The notes beneath the pieces are model-generated. The model worked only from the letters and a program-made list of their open reading frames with translations, was not told the origin of the DNA and ran no database searches. A stretch of DNA of 64,000 nt from an uncultured Pelagibacteraceae bacterium (GTDB lineage: Bacteria; Pseudomonadota; Alphaproteobacteria; Pelagibacterales; Pelagibacteraceae): NCBI GenBank assembly GCA_902587145.1, contig CACIKD010000001.1, positions 58,805-122,804 on the forward strand, read 5' to 3'. A program made the translations under genes and the position numbers. Positions 53,485 to 63,105 of this stretch are shown here, piece by piece. Every line of letters begins with the position of its first letter. Position 1 is the stretch's first letter.

Positions 53485-56052
53485 ATGAATTTAGTTATAG
53501 TTGAAAGTCCAGCAAAAGCTAAAACAATAAATAAATATTTAGGAACAGACTATAAAGTTTTAGCCAGTTACGGTCATATTAGAGATTTGCCATCTAAGAA
53601 TGGTTCTGTAGACCCTGATAAAAATTTTGAGATGCAGTGGGAGCTAGATTCATTTTCAAAAAAATATTTAAAAGAAATTACTGATGCTGCAAAAGAAAGT
53701 GATAAAATAATCCTAGCAACTGACCCGGATCGAGAGGGTGAAGCAATTGCTTGGCACGTAAAACAAGTTTTAGACGATAAAAAATTATTAAAAGGAAAAA
53801 AACTTGAAAGAGTTGTATTTAATGAGATTACTAAAAATGCAGTATTAAATGGTATAAACAATCCAAGAGAAATTGAAGACACTTTAGTAAAAGCTTATCT
53901 AGCGAGAAGAGCTTTGGATTATCTTGTTGGTTTTAATATCTCGCCTATTTTATGGACTAAACTTCCTGGATCAAAATCTGCTGGGAGAGTTCAGTCAGTT
54001 GCTCTCAAACTAATAACTGAAAGAGAACACGAAATCGAATCCTTTAAACCTGAGGAGTACTGGACTATTGATGCAAGTTTTAAAAACTCAAAAGATAAAA
54101 ATATATTTTCAAAATTAAACCTTATTGATGAAAAAAAAGTTGAGAGATTTAGTTTTAAAAATAAAAATGATATTAATAAGGCAACTGAAAATATAAATAA
54201 ACATGAATATTTTGTTAAAGATGTAAATTCAAAAATAGTTAAAAGAAATCCTTCCGCACCTTTCACAACTTCAACACTTCAACAAACTTCTTCTGGAAAA
54301 TTTGGATTCGGAGCATCAAGAACAATGCAAATAGCACAACGATTATATCAAGGAATTGAAATTGATGGAGAAACAATTGGCCTTATCACTTATATGAGAA
54401 CCGATGGAACAAATATTTCTAATGAAGCAGTCAAAGAATTTAGATCTTTTGTTGAAGATGACCTCGGTAAAAATTATTTACCAGATACTCCAAATAATTA
54501 TAAAGGAAAAAAAGCTAAAAACGCCCAAGAGGCACATGAAGCAATTAGACCTACAGATATTAAAAAAAAACCTGATGAGATGAAAAAATATCTAAGCACA
54601 GATCAATTTAAATTATATGATTTAATATGGTCAAGAGCTCTAGCATCACAAATGAAAGCCGCGGAATTTAACAGAAACACTATTCAAATTCATTCAAAAG
54701 ATAACAGCGTACAGTTTACTTCTAGCGGTTCTGTAATTAAATTTGATGGATTTTTAAAAATTTATTCTTTTCAAAACGATGATGAAGAAAAAAATATATT
54801 GCCAGAAGTTAAAGTTGGAGAAAAACTATCTCTAGGAGAATTAATTGATGAACAGCATTTTACATCACCTCCTCCAAGATATTCGGAGGCGAGTTTAGTG
54901 AAAAAAATGGAAGAATTAGGTATTGGTAGACCATCTACGTATGCTAGCATTATATCGGTTTTATCAACTAGAAATTATACAGAATTATTAAATAAACGAT
55001 TTCACCCTACTGACAGAGGTAAATTATTATCAGCATTTTTGGAAAAATTATTTTCTAAATATGTTGATTATAATTTTACAGCAGATTTAGAAAATCAACT
55101 TGATGAAATAACTAGTGGTAAAACTAATTATCTTAATGTCTTAGAAACTTTTTGGAAAAGTTTTTATAATGATGTGGGCTCTGTAAAAGATATTAGGACT
55201 AGAGAAGTATTAGATTTACTTAATGAAAGTTTAGGTGATTTAATATTTGATAAAAATGAAGATAATCAAATTGATAGAAAATGTAAAATTTGTGACAATG
55301 GAGTATTAAGTCTTAAAAATAGCTTTAGAGGTGGTGCTTTTATAGGTTGTTCAAACTATCCGGAGTGTAAATTCACCAGACCCCTATCAAAAGCTAAAGC
55401 TTCACAGCAATCTTTTCTGGCTGAACCAAAATTAATAGGAAAAAACGATGACGGGAAAGAAATTTTTTTAAAAAATGGAAGATTTGGTCCTTACTTACAA
55501 TATCAATTAAACGATGAAGAAATTGAAAAACCAAAGAAGAAAAAAAAGTTAAAGACACAAAATAATGATAATTTAAAAAATGTCTCAATTCCAAAAGGTC
55601 TTTCTTTAGAAGATGTTGATTTGGAAAAAGCAAAATACTTATGCTCTTTACCGAAAAGTATTGGTAAACATCCTGAACTTAATGAAGATATAACTATTAA
55701 TGTTGGAAGATTTGGTCCTTACCTAAAATGTTCAAACAAGTCAGCTAGACTCGAAACTATCGAAGATCTTTTTTCTATTGGGCTCAACAGAGCTATAACT
55801 TTAATTTCAGAAGCAAAACCTGGGAGAGTTTCGTCATCCGAAATAAAAAATATTGGAGAACATCCAGAGGATAAAAAACCCGTAAGAGTAATGAAGGGTC
55901 AATATGGGCCGTATATAAAATACAAATCTCTTAATGCAACAATACCAGAAGATAAAGATCCTTCTGAAATTACAATGGAAGAGGCATTGATATTAATTGA
56001 AAAAAGAAGAGAATACGATAAAACAAAAAGAAAAGGAAAAAGAAAAAAATAA
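53485..56052 (+). CDS. topA: DNA topoisomerase I
   Basis: The 855-aa type IA enzyme has the TOPRIM domain (NLVIVESPAKAKTINKYL, ATDPDREGEAIAWHV) and the active-site Tyr in GLITYMRTDGTNIS. The gate region has FTTSTLQQTSSGKFGF. One four-Cys zinc finger follows (CKICDNG to CSNYPEC). Two or three C-terminal repeats (FGPYLQYQL, FGPYLKCSN, YGPYIKYK) follow, then a basic tail. It relaxes negative supercoils. The C-terminal repeat pattern is common in alphaproteobacteria. Confidence 0.97.
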   Translation: MNLVIVESPAKAKTINKYLGTDYKVLASYGHIRDLPSKNGSVDPDKNFEMQWELDSFSKKYLKEITDAAKESDKIILATDPDREGEAIAWHVKQVLDDKKLLKGKKLERVVFNEITKNAVLNGINNPREIEDTLVKAYLARRALDYLVGFNISPILWTKLPGSKSAGRVQSVALKLITEREHEIESFKPEEYWTIDASFKNSKDKNIFSKLNLIDEKKVERFSFKNKNDINKATENINKHEYFVKDVNSKIVKRNPSAPFTTSTLQQTSSGKFGFGASRTMQIAQRLYQGIEIDGETIGLITYMRTDGTNISNEAVKEFRSFVEDDLGKNYLPDTPNNYKGKKAKNAQEAHEAIRPTDIKKKPDEMKKYLSTDQFKLYDLIWSRALASQMKAAEFNRNTIQIHSKDNSVQFTSSGSVIKFDGFLKIYSFQNDDEEKNILPEVKVGEKLSLGELIDEQHFTSPPPRYSEASLVKKMEELGIGRPSTYASIISVLSTRNYTELLNKRFHPTDRGKLLSAFLEKLFSKYVDYNFTADLENQLDEITSGKTNYLNVLETFWKSFYNDVGSVKDIRTREVLDLLNESLGDLIFDKNEDNQIDRKCKICDNGVLSLKNSFRGGAFIGCSNYPECKFTRPLSKAKASQQSFLAEPKLIGKNDDGKEIFLKNGRFGPYLQYQLNDEEIEKPKKKKKLKTQNNDNLKNVSIPKGLSLEDVDLEKAKYLCSLPKSIGKHPELNEDITINVGRFGPYLKCSNKSARLETIEDLFSIGLNRAITLISEAKPGRVSSSEIKNIGEHPEDKKPVRVMKGQYGPYIKYKSLNATIPEDKDPSEITMEEALILIEKRREYDKTKRKGKRKK

Positions 56053-56054
56053 TT

Positions 56055-56282
56055 ATGAAAAAATCATTTTTAATATTTATTTTTGCATTCAGTCTCCAAT
56101 CGAATATTTTTGCTGAAGAAAATTGTAAAGATTTACCAGGATTTAAAAAATTAGGAAAAGGTTCTGTTGAATATACAAAATGTATTGCAAAAAAAGGAAA
56201 AGAACTTGGAAAGAAAGGTTTAAAAAAACTAAACACTGACTCTAAACTAACTGATTGGATTAAAAAACAAATAAATAAATGA
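56055..56282 (+). CDS. Small exported protein of unknown function (75 aa)
   Basis: The protein starts with a clear signal peptide (KKSFLIFIFAFSLQSNIFA, cut before EEN). The mature part is about 55 residues, Lys-rich, with two cysteines (Cys24 and Cys43) that could form a disulfide. I do not recognise the family. It lies 2 nt after topA and overlaps the RidA gene by ATGA. It is probably a small periplasmic protein. Its place in a compact operon argues that it is a real gene. Confidence 0.75.
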   Translation: MKKSFLIFIFAFSLQSNIFAEENCKDLPGFKKLGKGSVEYTKCIAKKGKELGKKGLKKLNTDSKLTDWIKKQINK

Positions 56283-56743
56283 GTTTAATAGAAGATAAAC
56301 TAAAGAAATTAAATATTGTTTTACCTGAGCCAAAAGCTCCTGTTGGTGCTTATGTTGCTACTAAAATAGTAGGAAATTTGTTGTTTATTTCTGGGCAAGT
56401 TTCTATCGATAAAAGTACAAAACTTATTACTGGTAAAATTGGTAAGGATTTAAATTTAGATGAGGGATATGAGGCAGCTAAAAGATGTGGGCTAAGTATT
56501 GTTGCTCATGTAAAAAATGCTTGTGGTGGAGATTTAGACAGAATAAAAACCTGTGTAAAATTAACTGGATATGTTAATTCAACTGATAATTTTAAGGATC
56601 AACCTAAAATAATTAATGGCGCTTCAGATATTATAGCAAAAATTTTTGATGAGAAGGGTGAGCATACAAGAGCAGCTGTAAGTGTAAATAGTTTGCCCTT
56701 AGGTGTTGCTGTTGAAGTAGATGCTATTTTTGAAATAAATTAA
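56279..56743 (+). CDS. RidA/YjgF-family protein
   Basis: The 154-aa protein has PVGAYVATKIVGNLLFISGQVSID and DEKGEHTRAAVSVNSLPLGVAVEVDAIFE, the family signature with the conserved Arg. RidA proteins hydrolyse reactive imines and enamines formed by PLP enzymes. It belongs to the longer YjgF subgroup with an N-terminal helix. The stop overlaps convergent ugd by 20 nt. Confidence 0.9.
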   Translation: MSLIEDKLKKLNIVLPEPKAPVGAYVATKIVGNLLFISGQVSIDKSTKLITGKIGKDLNLDEGYEAAKRCGLSIVAHVKNACGGDLDRIKTCVKLTGYVNSTDNFKDQPKIINGASDIIAKIFDEKGEHTRAAVSVNSLPLGVAVEVDAIFEIN

Positions 56744-58040
56744 TATCTGGCCTTCCAATCGAATAATACTTAATTTTATTTTTCTTCATTTCATCAGCAT
56801 TATAAAGATTTCTTAAATCGTAAACCTTAAATTTTCTATTTTTAACAATATTTTTAAAATTAATTGATTTAAATTCATCCCACTCGGTAAGTAAAATTAT
56901 TAGGTCTGAACTAAAACAATTTGATTTGATATCTTTTTTATAAAAACAATTTTTAATTTTTTTGAATATATTTTTTTCTCCAGATGGGTCGTAATAAGTG
57001 ACGATTGCACCTTTTTTGGTAAGATAAGGAATCATTTTTAGGCTAGAAGAATCTCTCATATCGTCTGTGTTTGGCTTAAATGTAACCCCTAAAAACGAAA
57101 TTCTTTTATTTTTTAAATTAGAACCTAATATTTTATGTATTCTTTTTGTAAGTAAATTAAATCTTTCTTGATTAGATTTGATTACAGATTTGACTACAGA
57201 TAAATTTATTTTATACCGTTCAGCTGCTGATACTAAGCCTTTTGTATCTTTTGGAAAACATGAACCCCCATAAGCAGGTCCTGCCCTCAAAAATCTACTT
57301 CCTATTCTATTATCTGATCCCATACCTAATGAAATATCTTCGATATTTATTCCAGATTTTTCACATAAATTCGCAAGTTCATTTATAAAGGTGATTTTTG
57401 TCGCCAAAAAAGCATTAGAGGCATATTTAATTAACTCTGCTCCCCTTCTTGAAGTTGTAAAGAATTTTGATCCTTTATTGATTAAAGGTGTATAAAGTTT
57501 TTTCATTATATTAAACTGTTTTTTTTCATTTGACCCAATTATAATTCTATCGGGGTATCTAAAATCACGTATCGCTTCTCCTTCCCGCAAGAATTCTGGA
57601 TTAGATATAACAGTAAAAAGTTTTTTCTTTTTTCTTAAAAGTTTTTCAATTTCATCACCGGTACCGATTGGGACTGTTGATTTAGTTACAATAATTTTTT
57701 TCTTTTTTGAATATTTTAGTATTTCTTTTGTACATTTATAAACGTAAGATAAATCGACCTTAATTGATCCTTTTTTTTTCGGTGTACCAACACAAATAAA
57801 AATTATATCTGATAAATTAATAGCATTTTTAATGTTTGAGGTAAAAAATAAACGTTTAGCGGAAAAGTTTTTTTTAATTAACTCATCTAATCCTGGCTCA
57901 TAAATTGGAGAGATACCTGAATTAAGTTTATCTATTTTATTTTTATCTTTATCAACGCAAATAACTTGGTTTCCTATATCAGCAAAGCAAGTACCGCTTA
58001 CTAATCCAACATAGCCTGTACCTATCATACAGAGTTTCAT
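56724..58040 (-). CDS. ugd: UDP-glucose 6-dehydrogenase
   Basis: The 438-aa protein has the Rossmann motif CMIGTGYVGLVSGTCFADIG and the catalytic Cys motif GPAYGGSCFPKDTKGL. The central KSTVPIGT and TEWDEFKSI segments complete the pattern. It oxidises UDP-glucose to UDP-glucuronate, a precursor of surface polysaccharides. Its start overlaps galU by 4 nt, so the two genes together make UDP-glucuronate from glucose 1-phosphate. Confidence 0.95.
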   Translation of the reverse strand: MKLCMIGTGYVGLVSGTCFADIGNQVICVDKDKNKIDKLNSGISPIYEPGLDELIKKNFSAKRLFFTSNIKNAINLSDIIFICVGTPKKKGSIKVDLSYVYKCTKEILKYSKKKKIIVTKSTVPIGTGDEIEKLLRKKKKLFTVISNPEFLREGEAIRDFRYPDRIIIGSNEKKQFNIMKKLYTPLINKGSKFFTTSRRGAELIKYASNAFLATKITFINELANLCEKSGINIEDISLGMGSDNRIGSRFLRAGPAYGGSCFPKDTKGLVSAAERYKINLSVVKSVIKSNQERFNLLTKRIHKILGSNLKNKRISFLGVTFKPNTDDMRDSSSLKMIPYLTKKGAIVTYYDPSGEKNIFKKIKNCFYKKDIKSNCFSSDLIILLTEWDEFKSINFKNIVKNRKFKVYDLRNLYNADEMKKNKIKYYSIGRPDINLFQK

Positions 58041-58855
58041 CTATTCTCCTTTGAAATTTCTATCCCAGATTTAATGTAGCCATTTAAAGTTCCACAATCT
58101 AAATACTTTCCTTTAAAAATATTTCCATAAAATTTTTCATTTTTTAAAATTAGATTTTTTATCGCATCAGTAATGTGAATTTCATTTCCTTGACCTGGTT
58201 TAAGTTTTTTAATTTCACTCATTATTTTTTTAGGTAAAATGTATCTTCCAATTATAGCATAATTTGACTTTGCATCTTTTAATTTTGGTTTTTCAACAAC
58301 GTCTGTAATTTGAAAACTATTTTTTTTCTTATTTTTAAAGGATAATATACCCCATCGTGAAACAGTTTTTTTTGGGACTTTTTTTGTACCTATCACAGAC
58401 CCTTTTTTTTGTTTATGTAATCTTATCATCTCTTTAGTACAATTTTTTTTTATAATAAGATCGTCTGGTAAAAGCATTAAAAAATATTTTCCCTTAATAA
58501 GATTGTTACATTTTAATACAGCATCACCCGTACCTTTTGGTTTATTTTGATAAACAAATTTTATCATTTTCCTGTATTTTTTAAGCTTCCTATATTCCTT
58601 ATCAATTTTATTATCTTTTTTTTTCTTTAATAATTTTTTATAAAAAAAATCGTTGTAAAAATATTTCTTTATATTCATCTTTTTTTTAGAAATGATAAAT
58701 ATAAATTGCTTAACACCAGCTTCTAAGCACTCTTCCAGAATATATTCTAAATTTGGTTTTCCATTTATTGGCAACAATTCTTTAGGCATAACACTTGTTA
58801 AAGGCAACATTCTTGTACCTAAACCTGCTAGTGGAATAATTGCTTGTTTTATCAT
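58037..58855 (-). CDS. galU: UTP-glucose-1-phosphate uridylyltransferase
   Basis: The 272-aa nucleotidyltransferase has IPLAGLGTRMLPLTSVMPKELLPINGKPNLEYILEE (nucleotide-binding loop with the conserved Lys), LLPDDLII and VVEKPKL. It makes UDP-glucose for the Ugd enzyme next to it. It is slightly shorter than E. coli GalU (302 aa). It is divergent from panC with a 38-nt gap. Confidence 0.94.
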   Translation of the reverse strand: MIKQAIIPLAGLGTRMLPLTSVMPKELLPINGKPNLEYILEECLEAGVKQFIFIISKKKMNIKKYFYNDFFYKKLLKKKKDNKIDKEYRKLKKYRKMIKFVYQNKPKGTGDAVLKCNNLIKGKYFLMLLPDDLIIKKNCTKEMIRLHKQKKGSVIGTKKVPKKTVSRWGILSFKNKKKNSFQITDVVEKPKLKDAKSNYAIIGRYILPKKIMSEIKKLKPGQGNEIHITDAIKNLILKNEKFYGNIFKGKYLDCGTLNGYIKSGIEISKENR

Positions 58856-58893
58856 ATGATTCTTTTAATAATTAATATCATTACAACTTATAA

Positions 58894-59712
58894 ATGAAAA
58901 TAATTAGGCAAAAAAAAGACCTTAACAGGTTAATTGGTAAGAAAAATTCCTTCTCTTTTGTGCCAACTATGGGTGGATTACATAAGGGTCATGAGTTCTT
59001 AATTAAAAAGGCGAGAAAAAAAAATAAAAATATTCTTGTAAGTATCTATGTAAATCCTAAACAATTTAACTCAAAAAACGATTTCAAATCTTACCCTAGA
59101 AATTTTAAAAAAGACGTTCAGATATTAAAAAAACTCAAAGTTAAATACTTATTTTATCCTAATTATAATGATATTTTTTCGTTTAAGACTAAAAATAAGA
59201 TTTACTTACATCCTTTCTCTAAAAAATTATGTGGTAAATATAGATCTGGTCATTTTAGAGGTGTTTTAGATGTTGTGAATAGATTGCTTGAGATATTAAA
59301 ACCAAAATATATGATTCTTGGTGAAAAAGATTTTCAACAATTATTTTTAGTAAGAAAACATATCATTAAAAACAATATTAAAACCTCAATTATAGCTCAT
59401 AAGACAGTTCGAAATCAAAATTTTGTACCCTACTCTTCGAGAAATCTAAATTTAAATAAATATGATAAAATTTTAGCTTCAAAAGTTTTTAAAACATTAA
59501 GAAATGAAAAATTCTTTATAAAAAGAAAGAAAATTAAAAAAATTAATTTATTAAATGTAAAAAATAAAATTTTAAAAATGGGTATTAAAAAGATTGATTA
59601 TATCGAGGCTTTAAATTTAAAAAGTTTGAAAAAGGCAAAAAAGTTTAACGAAAAATTTAATATTTTTTCAGCTTTTTATATCGGTAATGTAAGGCTAATT
59701 GATAATTTTTAG
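58894..59712 (+). CDS. panC: Pantothenate synthetase
   Basis: The 272-aa protein has the HIGH-like motif PTMGGLHKGHEFLIKKA and IYVNPKQFNSKNDFKSYPR, then the GEKDFQQLFLVRK and SSRN segments that complete the ATP and pantoate sites. It ligates pantoate and beta-alanine, providing pantothenate for CoA. The stop overlaps convergent mgtE as TTAG. panB is not in this window. Confidence 0.93.
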   Translation: MKIIRQKKDLNRLIGKKNSFSFVPTMGGLHKGHEFLIKKARKKNKNILVSIYVNPKQFNSKNDFKSYPRNFKKDVQILKKLKVKYLFYPNYNDIFSFKTKNKIYLHPFSKKLCGKYRSGHFRGVLDVVNRLLEILKPKYMILGEKDFQQLFLVRKHIIKNNIKTSIIAHKTVRNQNFVPYSSRNLNLNKYDKILASKVFKTLRNEKFFIKRKKIKKINLLNVKNKILKMGIKKIDYIEALNLKSLKKAKKFNEKFNIFSAFYIGNVRLIDNF

Positions 59713-61088
59713 TTTAAAAAGAAATAAGATCCTATTCCCAAGAAAGATAGAAAACCTATAACATCTGTTATAGTGGTAACAAAAACACTTGAAGCTAGTG
59801 CTGGATCAATGTTTACTTTTTTTAAAGATACTGGAACTAATATTCCAAATAAACCAGCTACAATCATATTTAAAACCATCGAAATTCCAATTAATAATGA
59901 AAGTTTTAATTCTTGAAACCAAAATTGAACAATCACGCCTGTGATAATAGCAAAAATAATTCCATTCAATATTCCAATTAAAAATTCTTTACCCACTATT
60001 TTATTAAAATTACCTGAAGACAGTTCTTTAGTAGCTATTGCTCTTATTGTAACTGCTAATGTTTGCATACCGGCATTTCCTCCCATTGATGCAACAATTG
60101 GCATTAAAAAAGCTAAAGCTACCATTTGTTCAATTGATGCTCCAAATAAACTTATTACCCAAGTAGCTAAAAGCGCTGTAAATAAATTTAGCAAAAGCCA
60201 ATTAAATCTTCTTTTTGTTTTTATAAGAACACTATCAGTTATTTCTTCATCTCCAACACCAGCTAACCTAAGAACATCTTCTTCTGCCTCTTCTTGAACT
60301 ACAGTAACTACGTCATCTGCCGTTATCATTCCCACTAACTTATTATTTTTGTTTACCACGCCAGCAGAAACTAGGTTGTAATTTTCAAAAGCATGTCCAA
60401 CTTCTTCTTTGTCCATATTTACAGAAATTAAAACTGGCATTTCTCTCATGATTGAATTCATTTTTTTTTCTCTAGGAGTTCTAAGTACTCTAGATGACGG
60501 AACTATTCCAATAGGTTTAAATTCATTGTCTACAACAAATATTTCTAAAAATTCTTCTGGTAAATCTTTACTTTCTCTTAAATAGTCAATTGTTTGGCCA
60601 ACAGACCAGTCGCTGGGTACAGCGGTGAACTCTCTTTGCATAATTCTAGCCGCCGAGTCTTCGGGGTAACTTAATCCTTCTTCAAGCAAAAATCTGTCTT
60701 TAGGAGGAAGTTTATCTAAAACAGAATTTTTTTTTTCTATGTTTAAATTTTCAATAATAGAAATTGCATTGTCTGACTCTAATCTTTTGATTATTTTTGC
60801 TATGGAATCTGAAGATAATAACTGTAAAATTTCAGTCTGGATTGACTCATTTATTTCTACAAATATTTCTGGGTCGATATCAAATTCTTCAATTTCTATT
60901 AATTTTGCCCTTGTTTCAGATGACAAGTTTTCAATTAAATTTGCAACATCAGATGGGTGGAGATCTTCTAACGTCTGATTTATAAACTTTAGATCAGACG
61001 ATTTGATCTTATCACTAAATATACTTAAAAACTCTTTATTAAAATCAAAGTTAACGTTTTTCCCACCTATAGATTTAATTAAACTCAT
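59709..61088 (-). CDS. mgtE: Magnesium transporter MgtE
   Basis: The 459-aa protein has the helical N domain (TLEDLHPSDVANLIENL), two CBS domains (about 140-265, with VVDNEFKPIGIVPSSRVL and NNKLVGMITADDVV) and five C-terminal membrane helices (IVASMGGNAGMQTLAVTIRAIA, the pore motif). It imports or channels Mg2+ and closes when Mg2+ is bound. There is no room for an M-box leader (61 nt before lipB). It is divergent from lipB and convergent with panC. Confidence 0.95.
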   Translation of the reverse strand: MSLIKSIGGKNVNFDFNKEFLSIFSDKIKSSDLKFINQTLEDLHPSDVANLIENLSSETRAKLIEIEEFDIDPEIFVEINESIQTEILQLLSSDSIAKIIKRLESDNAISIIENLNIEKKNSVLDKLPPKDRFLLEEGLSYPEDSAARIMQREFTAVPSDWSVGQTIDYLRESKDLPEEFLEIFVVDNEFKPIGIVPSSRVLRTPREKKMNSIMREMPVLISVNMDKEEVGHAFENYNLVSAGVVNKNNKLVGMITADDVVTVVQEEAEEDVLRLAGVGDEEITDSVLIKTKRRFNWLLLNLFTALLATWVISLFGASIEQMVALAFLMPIVASMGGNAGMQTLAVTIRAIATKELSSGNFNKIVGKEFLIGILNGIIFAIITGVIVQFWFQELKLSLLIGISMVLNMIVAGLFGILVPVSLKKVNIDPALASSVFVTTITDVIGFLSFLGIGSYFFLN

Positions 61089-61109
61089 AAAAATCCTTGA
61101 TTTCTTTTT

Positions 61110-61138
61110 TTGAGACTAATAGTTCATAAAATGATAAA
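61110..61138 (+). promoter_or_regulatory. Candidate promoter of lipB
   Basis: TTGAGA (61110-61115) and GATAAA (61133-61138) lie 17 nt apart in the gap before lipB. They imply a leader of only a few bases. Fit to consensus is moderate. Confidence 0.35.
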
Positions 61139-61149
61139 ATTCAAATTAA

Positions 61150-61761
61150 ATGAGCATAGAAGTAAAAATTAGCAAAAAAAGAGTAAATTATAAAAAAGCT
61201 ATGTATATTCTTGAAAAAAGAGTTGAGAATGTAAAAAAAGGCTTAAAAAAAGAATTCATTTGGATACTTGAACATCCAACAACATTTACTGCTGGTATTC
61301 GATCTAAAGAAAATGAGATTTTAGACAAAAACATTAAAGTCTTAAAAACAAATCGTGGTGGAAAAATTACCTTACATAACCCAGGTCAAAAAATAATTTA
61401 TTTTGTAATAAATTTGAATGAAAGAAAGAAGGATATAAGATTGTTTATTAATATTATTGAAAAAAGTATTATAGAGATTTTAAAAAATTATAATATTAAA
61501 GCTTATTCAGATAAAAAAAATATTGGGATTTGGGTTAAAAATAAAAAAATATCTGCAATAGGAGTAAGAGTAAAAAATTGGATCGCCTATCATGGATGTT
61601 CTATTAACATTAATAACGATTTATCTTATTATAAAAAAATTGTCCCATGTGGACTTGATAATAAAATGGTTACGTCATTTAAAGACTTAGGTTTTAGGAA
61701 AGTCAGAGGAATTAATGAAAATATTAAAAAGATATTTTTAAGAAATTTATCTAAAATATAA
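61150..61761 (+). CDS. lipB: Octanoyltransferase (lipoyl(octanoyl) transferase)
   Basis: The 203-aa protein has ILEHPTTFTAGIRSKENEIL, TNRGGKITLHNPGQKIIYFVINL and ISAIGVRVKNWIAYHGCSININNDLSYYKKIVPCGL, holding the catalytic Lys (KISAIG) and Cys (VPCG). It transfers octanoate from ACP to lipoyl domains as the first step of lipoic acid synthesis. It is divergent from mgtE and overlaps the convergent pseudouridine synthase gene by 15 nt. Confidence 0.95.
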   Translation: MSIEVKISKKRVNYKKAMYILEKRVENVKKGLKKEFIWILEHPTTFTAGIRSKENEILDKNIKVLKTNRGGKITLHNPGQKIIYFVINLNERKKDIRLFINIIEKSIIEILKNYNIKAYSDKKNIGIWVKNKKISAIGVRVKNWIAYHGCSININNDLSYYKKIVPCGLDNKMVTSFKDLGFRKVRGINENIKKIFLRNLSKI

Positions 61762-62649
61762 ATCTAATTTTTTTTTAAAATCAGAGTCCGGTTGAGCCTG
61801 ATAATTAAATTTTTCATTATTTTTAATAAATTTGATTTTATAAGCATGTAAAAGCATGTATTGATCTTTAAAACGTTTGTTTTTATTTAAAAAATATTTT
61901 TGATCTCCAATTATGGGGTAGCCTCTCATTGAAAGTTGTTTTCTTAATTGATGCTTTCTACCGGTTTTTGGATTTAATTCTAACAGGGAGTACTTACTAT
62001 TAGTCTTTAATACTTTTAAAAAGGTAATTGCTTTAAGCTTTGTTTTTTTATTATCATCAAAATATATTAGAAAATCCTCCATTTTTTTTATATTTTTTGG
62101 AAAACTTCCTTTAACGATTGCTAAATAAGTTTTATGAATTTTTCTTATTCTAAATAACGAGGTAAAAAATTGTGCTGCCTGCTTGTTTTTAGCTATTAAA
62201 AATATACCAGACGTTTCTTTATCTAATCTATGAACAACGTAAGGTTTAGTATAATCAAAGTACTTTGATTTTTTAAAAATATCTACAATATTTTTTAAAT
62301 TATTTGTACCTGACTGAACTGCAATGCCCCTAGGTTTATTTATAACTATATAATCAGTGTTGTCGTGTATTATAATTTTATCTAATCCTCTTTTTTCTTT
62401 TAATGTTGGTAAATAATGGATCTTTTTCTTAAAATTCGTTGGTTTATAATTTGATAGATTAAATACAGAAACTTCATCTCCCTCGCTTAGTCTAAAAGAT
62501 GTTTTAATTTTTTTTTTATTTACTTTAATCTTATTTTTTCTTAAAAGTTTTTGAATTAAAGAATTAGGAAGATTTATAATTTCTTCTTTAAACCATTTAT
62601 CAAAGCGAGACTTATTATAATTTTTACTTACAATAAATTTATCTGGCAT
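61747..62649 (-). CDS. RluA-family ribosomal pseudouridine synthase (RluC/RluD-like)
   Basis: The 300-aa protein has an S4 RNA-binding domain at the N-terminus (about 15-75) and the RluA catalytic motif VVHRLDKETSGIFLIAKN with the catalytic Asp, then PKTGRKHQLRKQLSMRGYPIIGD. It modifies uridines of 23S rRNA; position specificity (RluC or RluD type) cannot be told by eye. It lies 12 nt after rplQ, so it may be transcribed with the ribosomal genes. Confidence 0.92.
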   Translation of the reverse strand: MPDKFIVSKNYNKSRFDKWFKEEIINLPNSLIQKLLRKNKIKVNKKKIKTSFRLSEGDEVSVFNLSNYKPTNFKKKIHYLPTLKEKRGLDKIIIHDNTDYIVINKPRGIAVQSGTNNLKNIVDIFKKSKYFDYTKPYVVHRLDKETSGIFLIAKNKQAAQFFTSLFRIRKIHKTYLAIVKGSFPKNIKKMEDFLIYFDDNKKTKLKAITFLKVLKTNSKYSLLELNPKTGRKHQLRKQLSMRGYPIIGDQKYFLNKNKRFKDQYMLLHAYKIKFIKNNEKFNYQAQPDSDFKKKLDLYFR

Positions 62650-62661
62650 ATTAAATATGCT

Positions 62662-63105
62662 TTATTTATTAACAACTTTTGGTGTCTCTGAAGATTTTTT
62701 ATCTTTGTTTTCAACTTTTTTTGGCTTGTCGATTTTTTTAGCCTCTACGTTACGATCAACTAATTCTATTACAGCCATAGGCGCGTCATCTCCAGTTCTA
62801 AACCCTGCTTTTAAAACTCTGGAATAACCGCCTTTTCTTTTACTATATCTCTTTGATAATTCATTAAATACTTTCAATACAGAAGATTGATTTTGTAACT
62901 TTGAAAAGAGTTTTTTTTTATTATTGAGGTCATTTTTTTTGCCAATTGTAATTACTTTGTCTATTTGAGGTTTAAGCTCTTTTGCTTTTGGTAAAGTAGT
63001 TATTATTTGCTCGTATTTAATTAAAGAATTGAGCATATTTTTAAATAAAGCTTTTCTATGCTCTGACGTTTTATTAAGTTTTCTATATCCTAAATTATGT
63101 CTCAT
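62662..63105 (-). CDS. rplQ: 50S ribosomal protein L17
   Basis: The 147-aa protein begins [46 protein letters not shown], the L17 signature, and has [27 protein letters not shown] Lys-rich tail of about 25 residues ([19 protein letters not shown]) extends beyond the usual end. It shares one base with the rpoA stop, the standard rpoA-rplQ end of the alpha operon. Confidence 0.96.
   Translation of the reverse strand: MRHNLGYRKLNKTSEHRKALFKNMLNSLIKYEQIITTLPKAKELKPQIDKVITIGKKNDLNNKKKLFSKLQNQSSVLKVFNELSKRYSKRKGGYSRVLKAGFRTGDDAPMAVIELVDRNVEAKKIDKPKKVENKDKKSSETPKVVNK

Noticed and set aside
61030-61149. M-box or other riboswitch upstream of mgtE
   Set aside because: The gap is only 61 nt and shows no M-box core; it is shared with the lipB promoter region.
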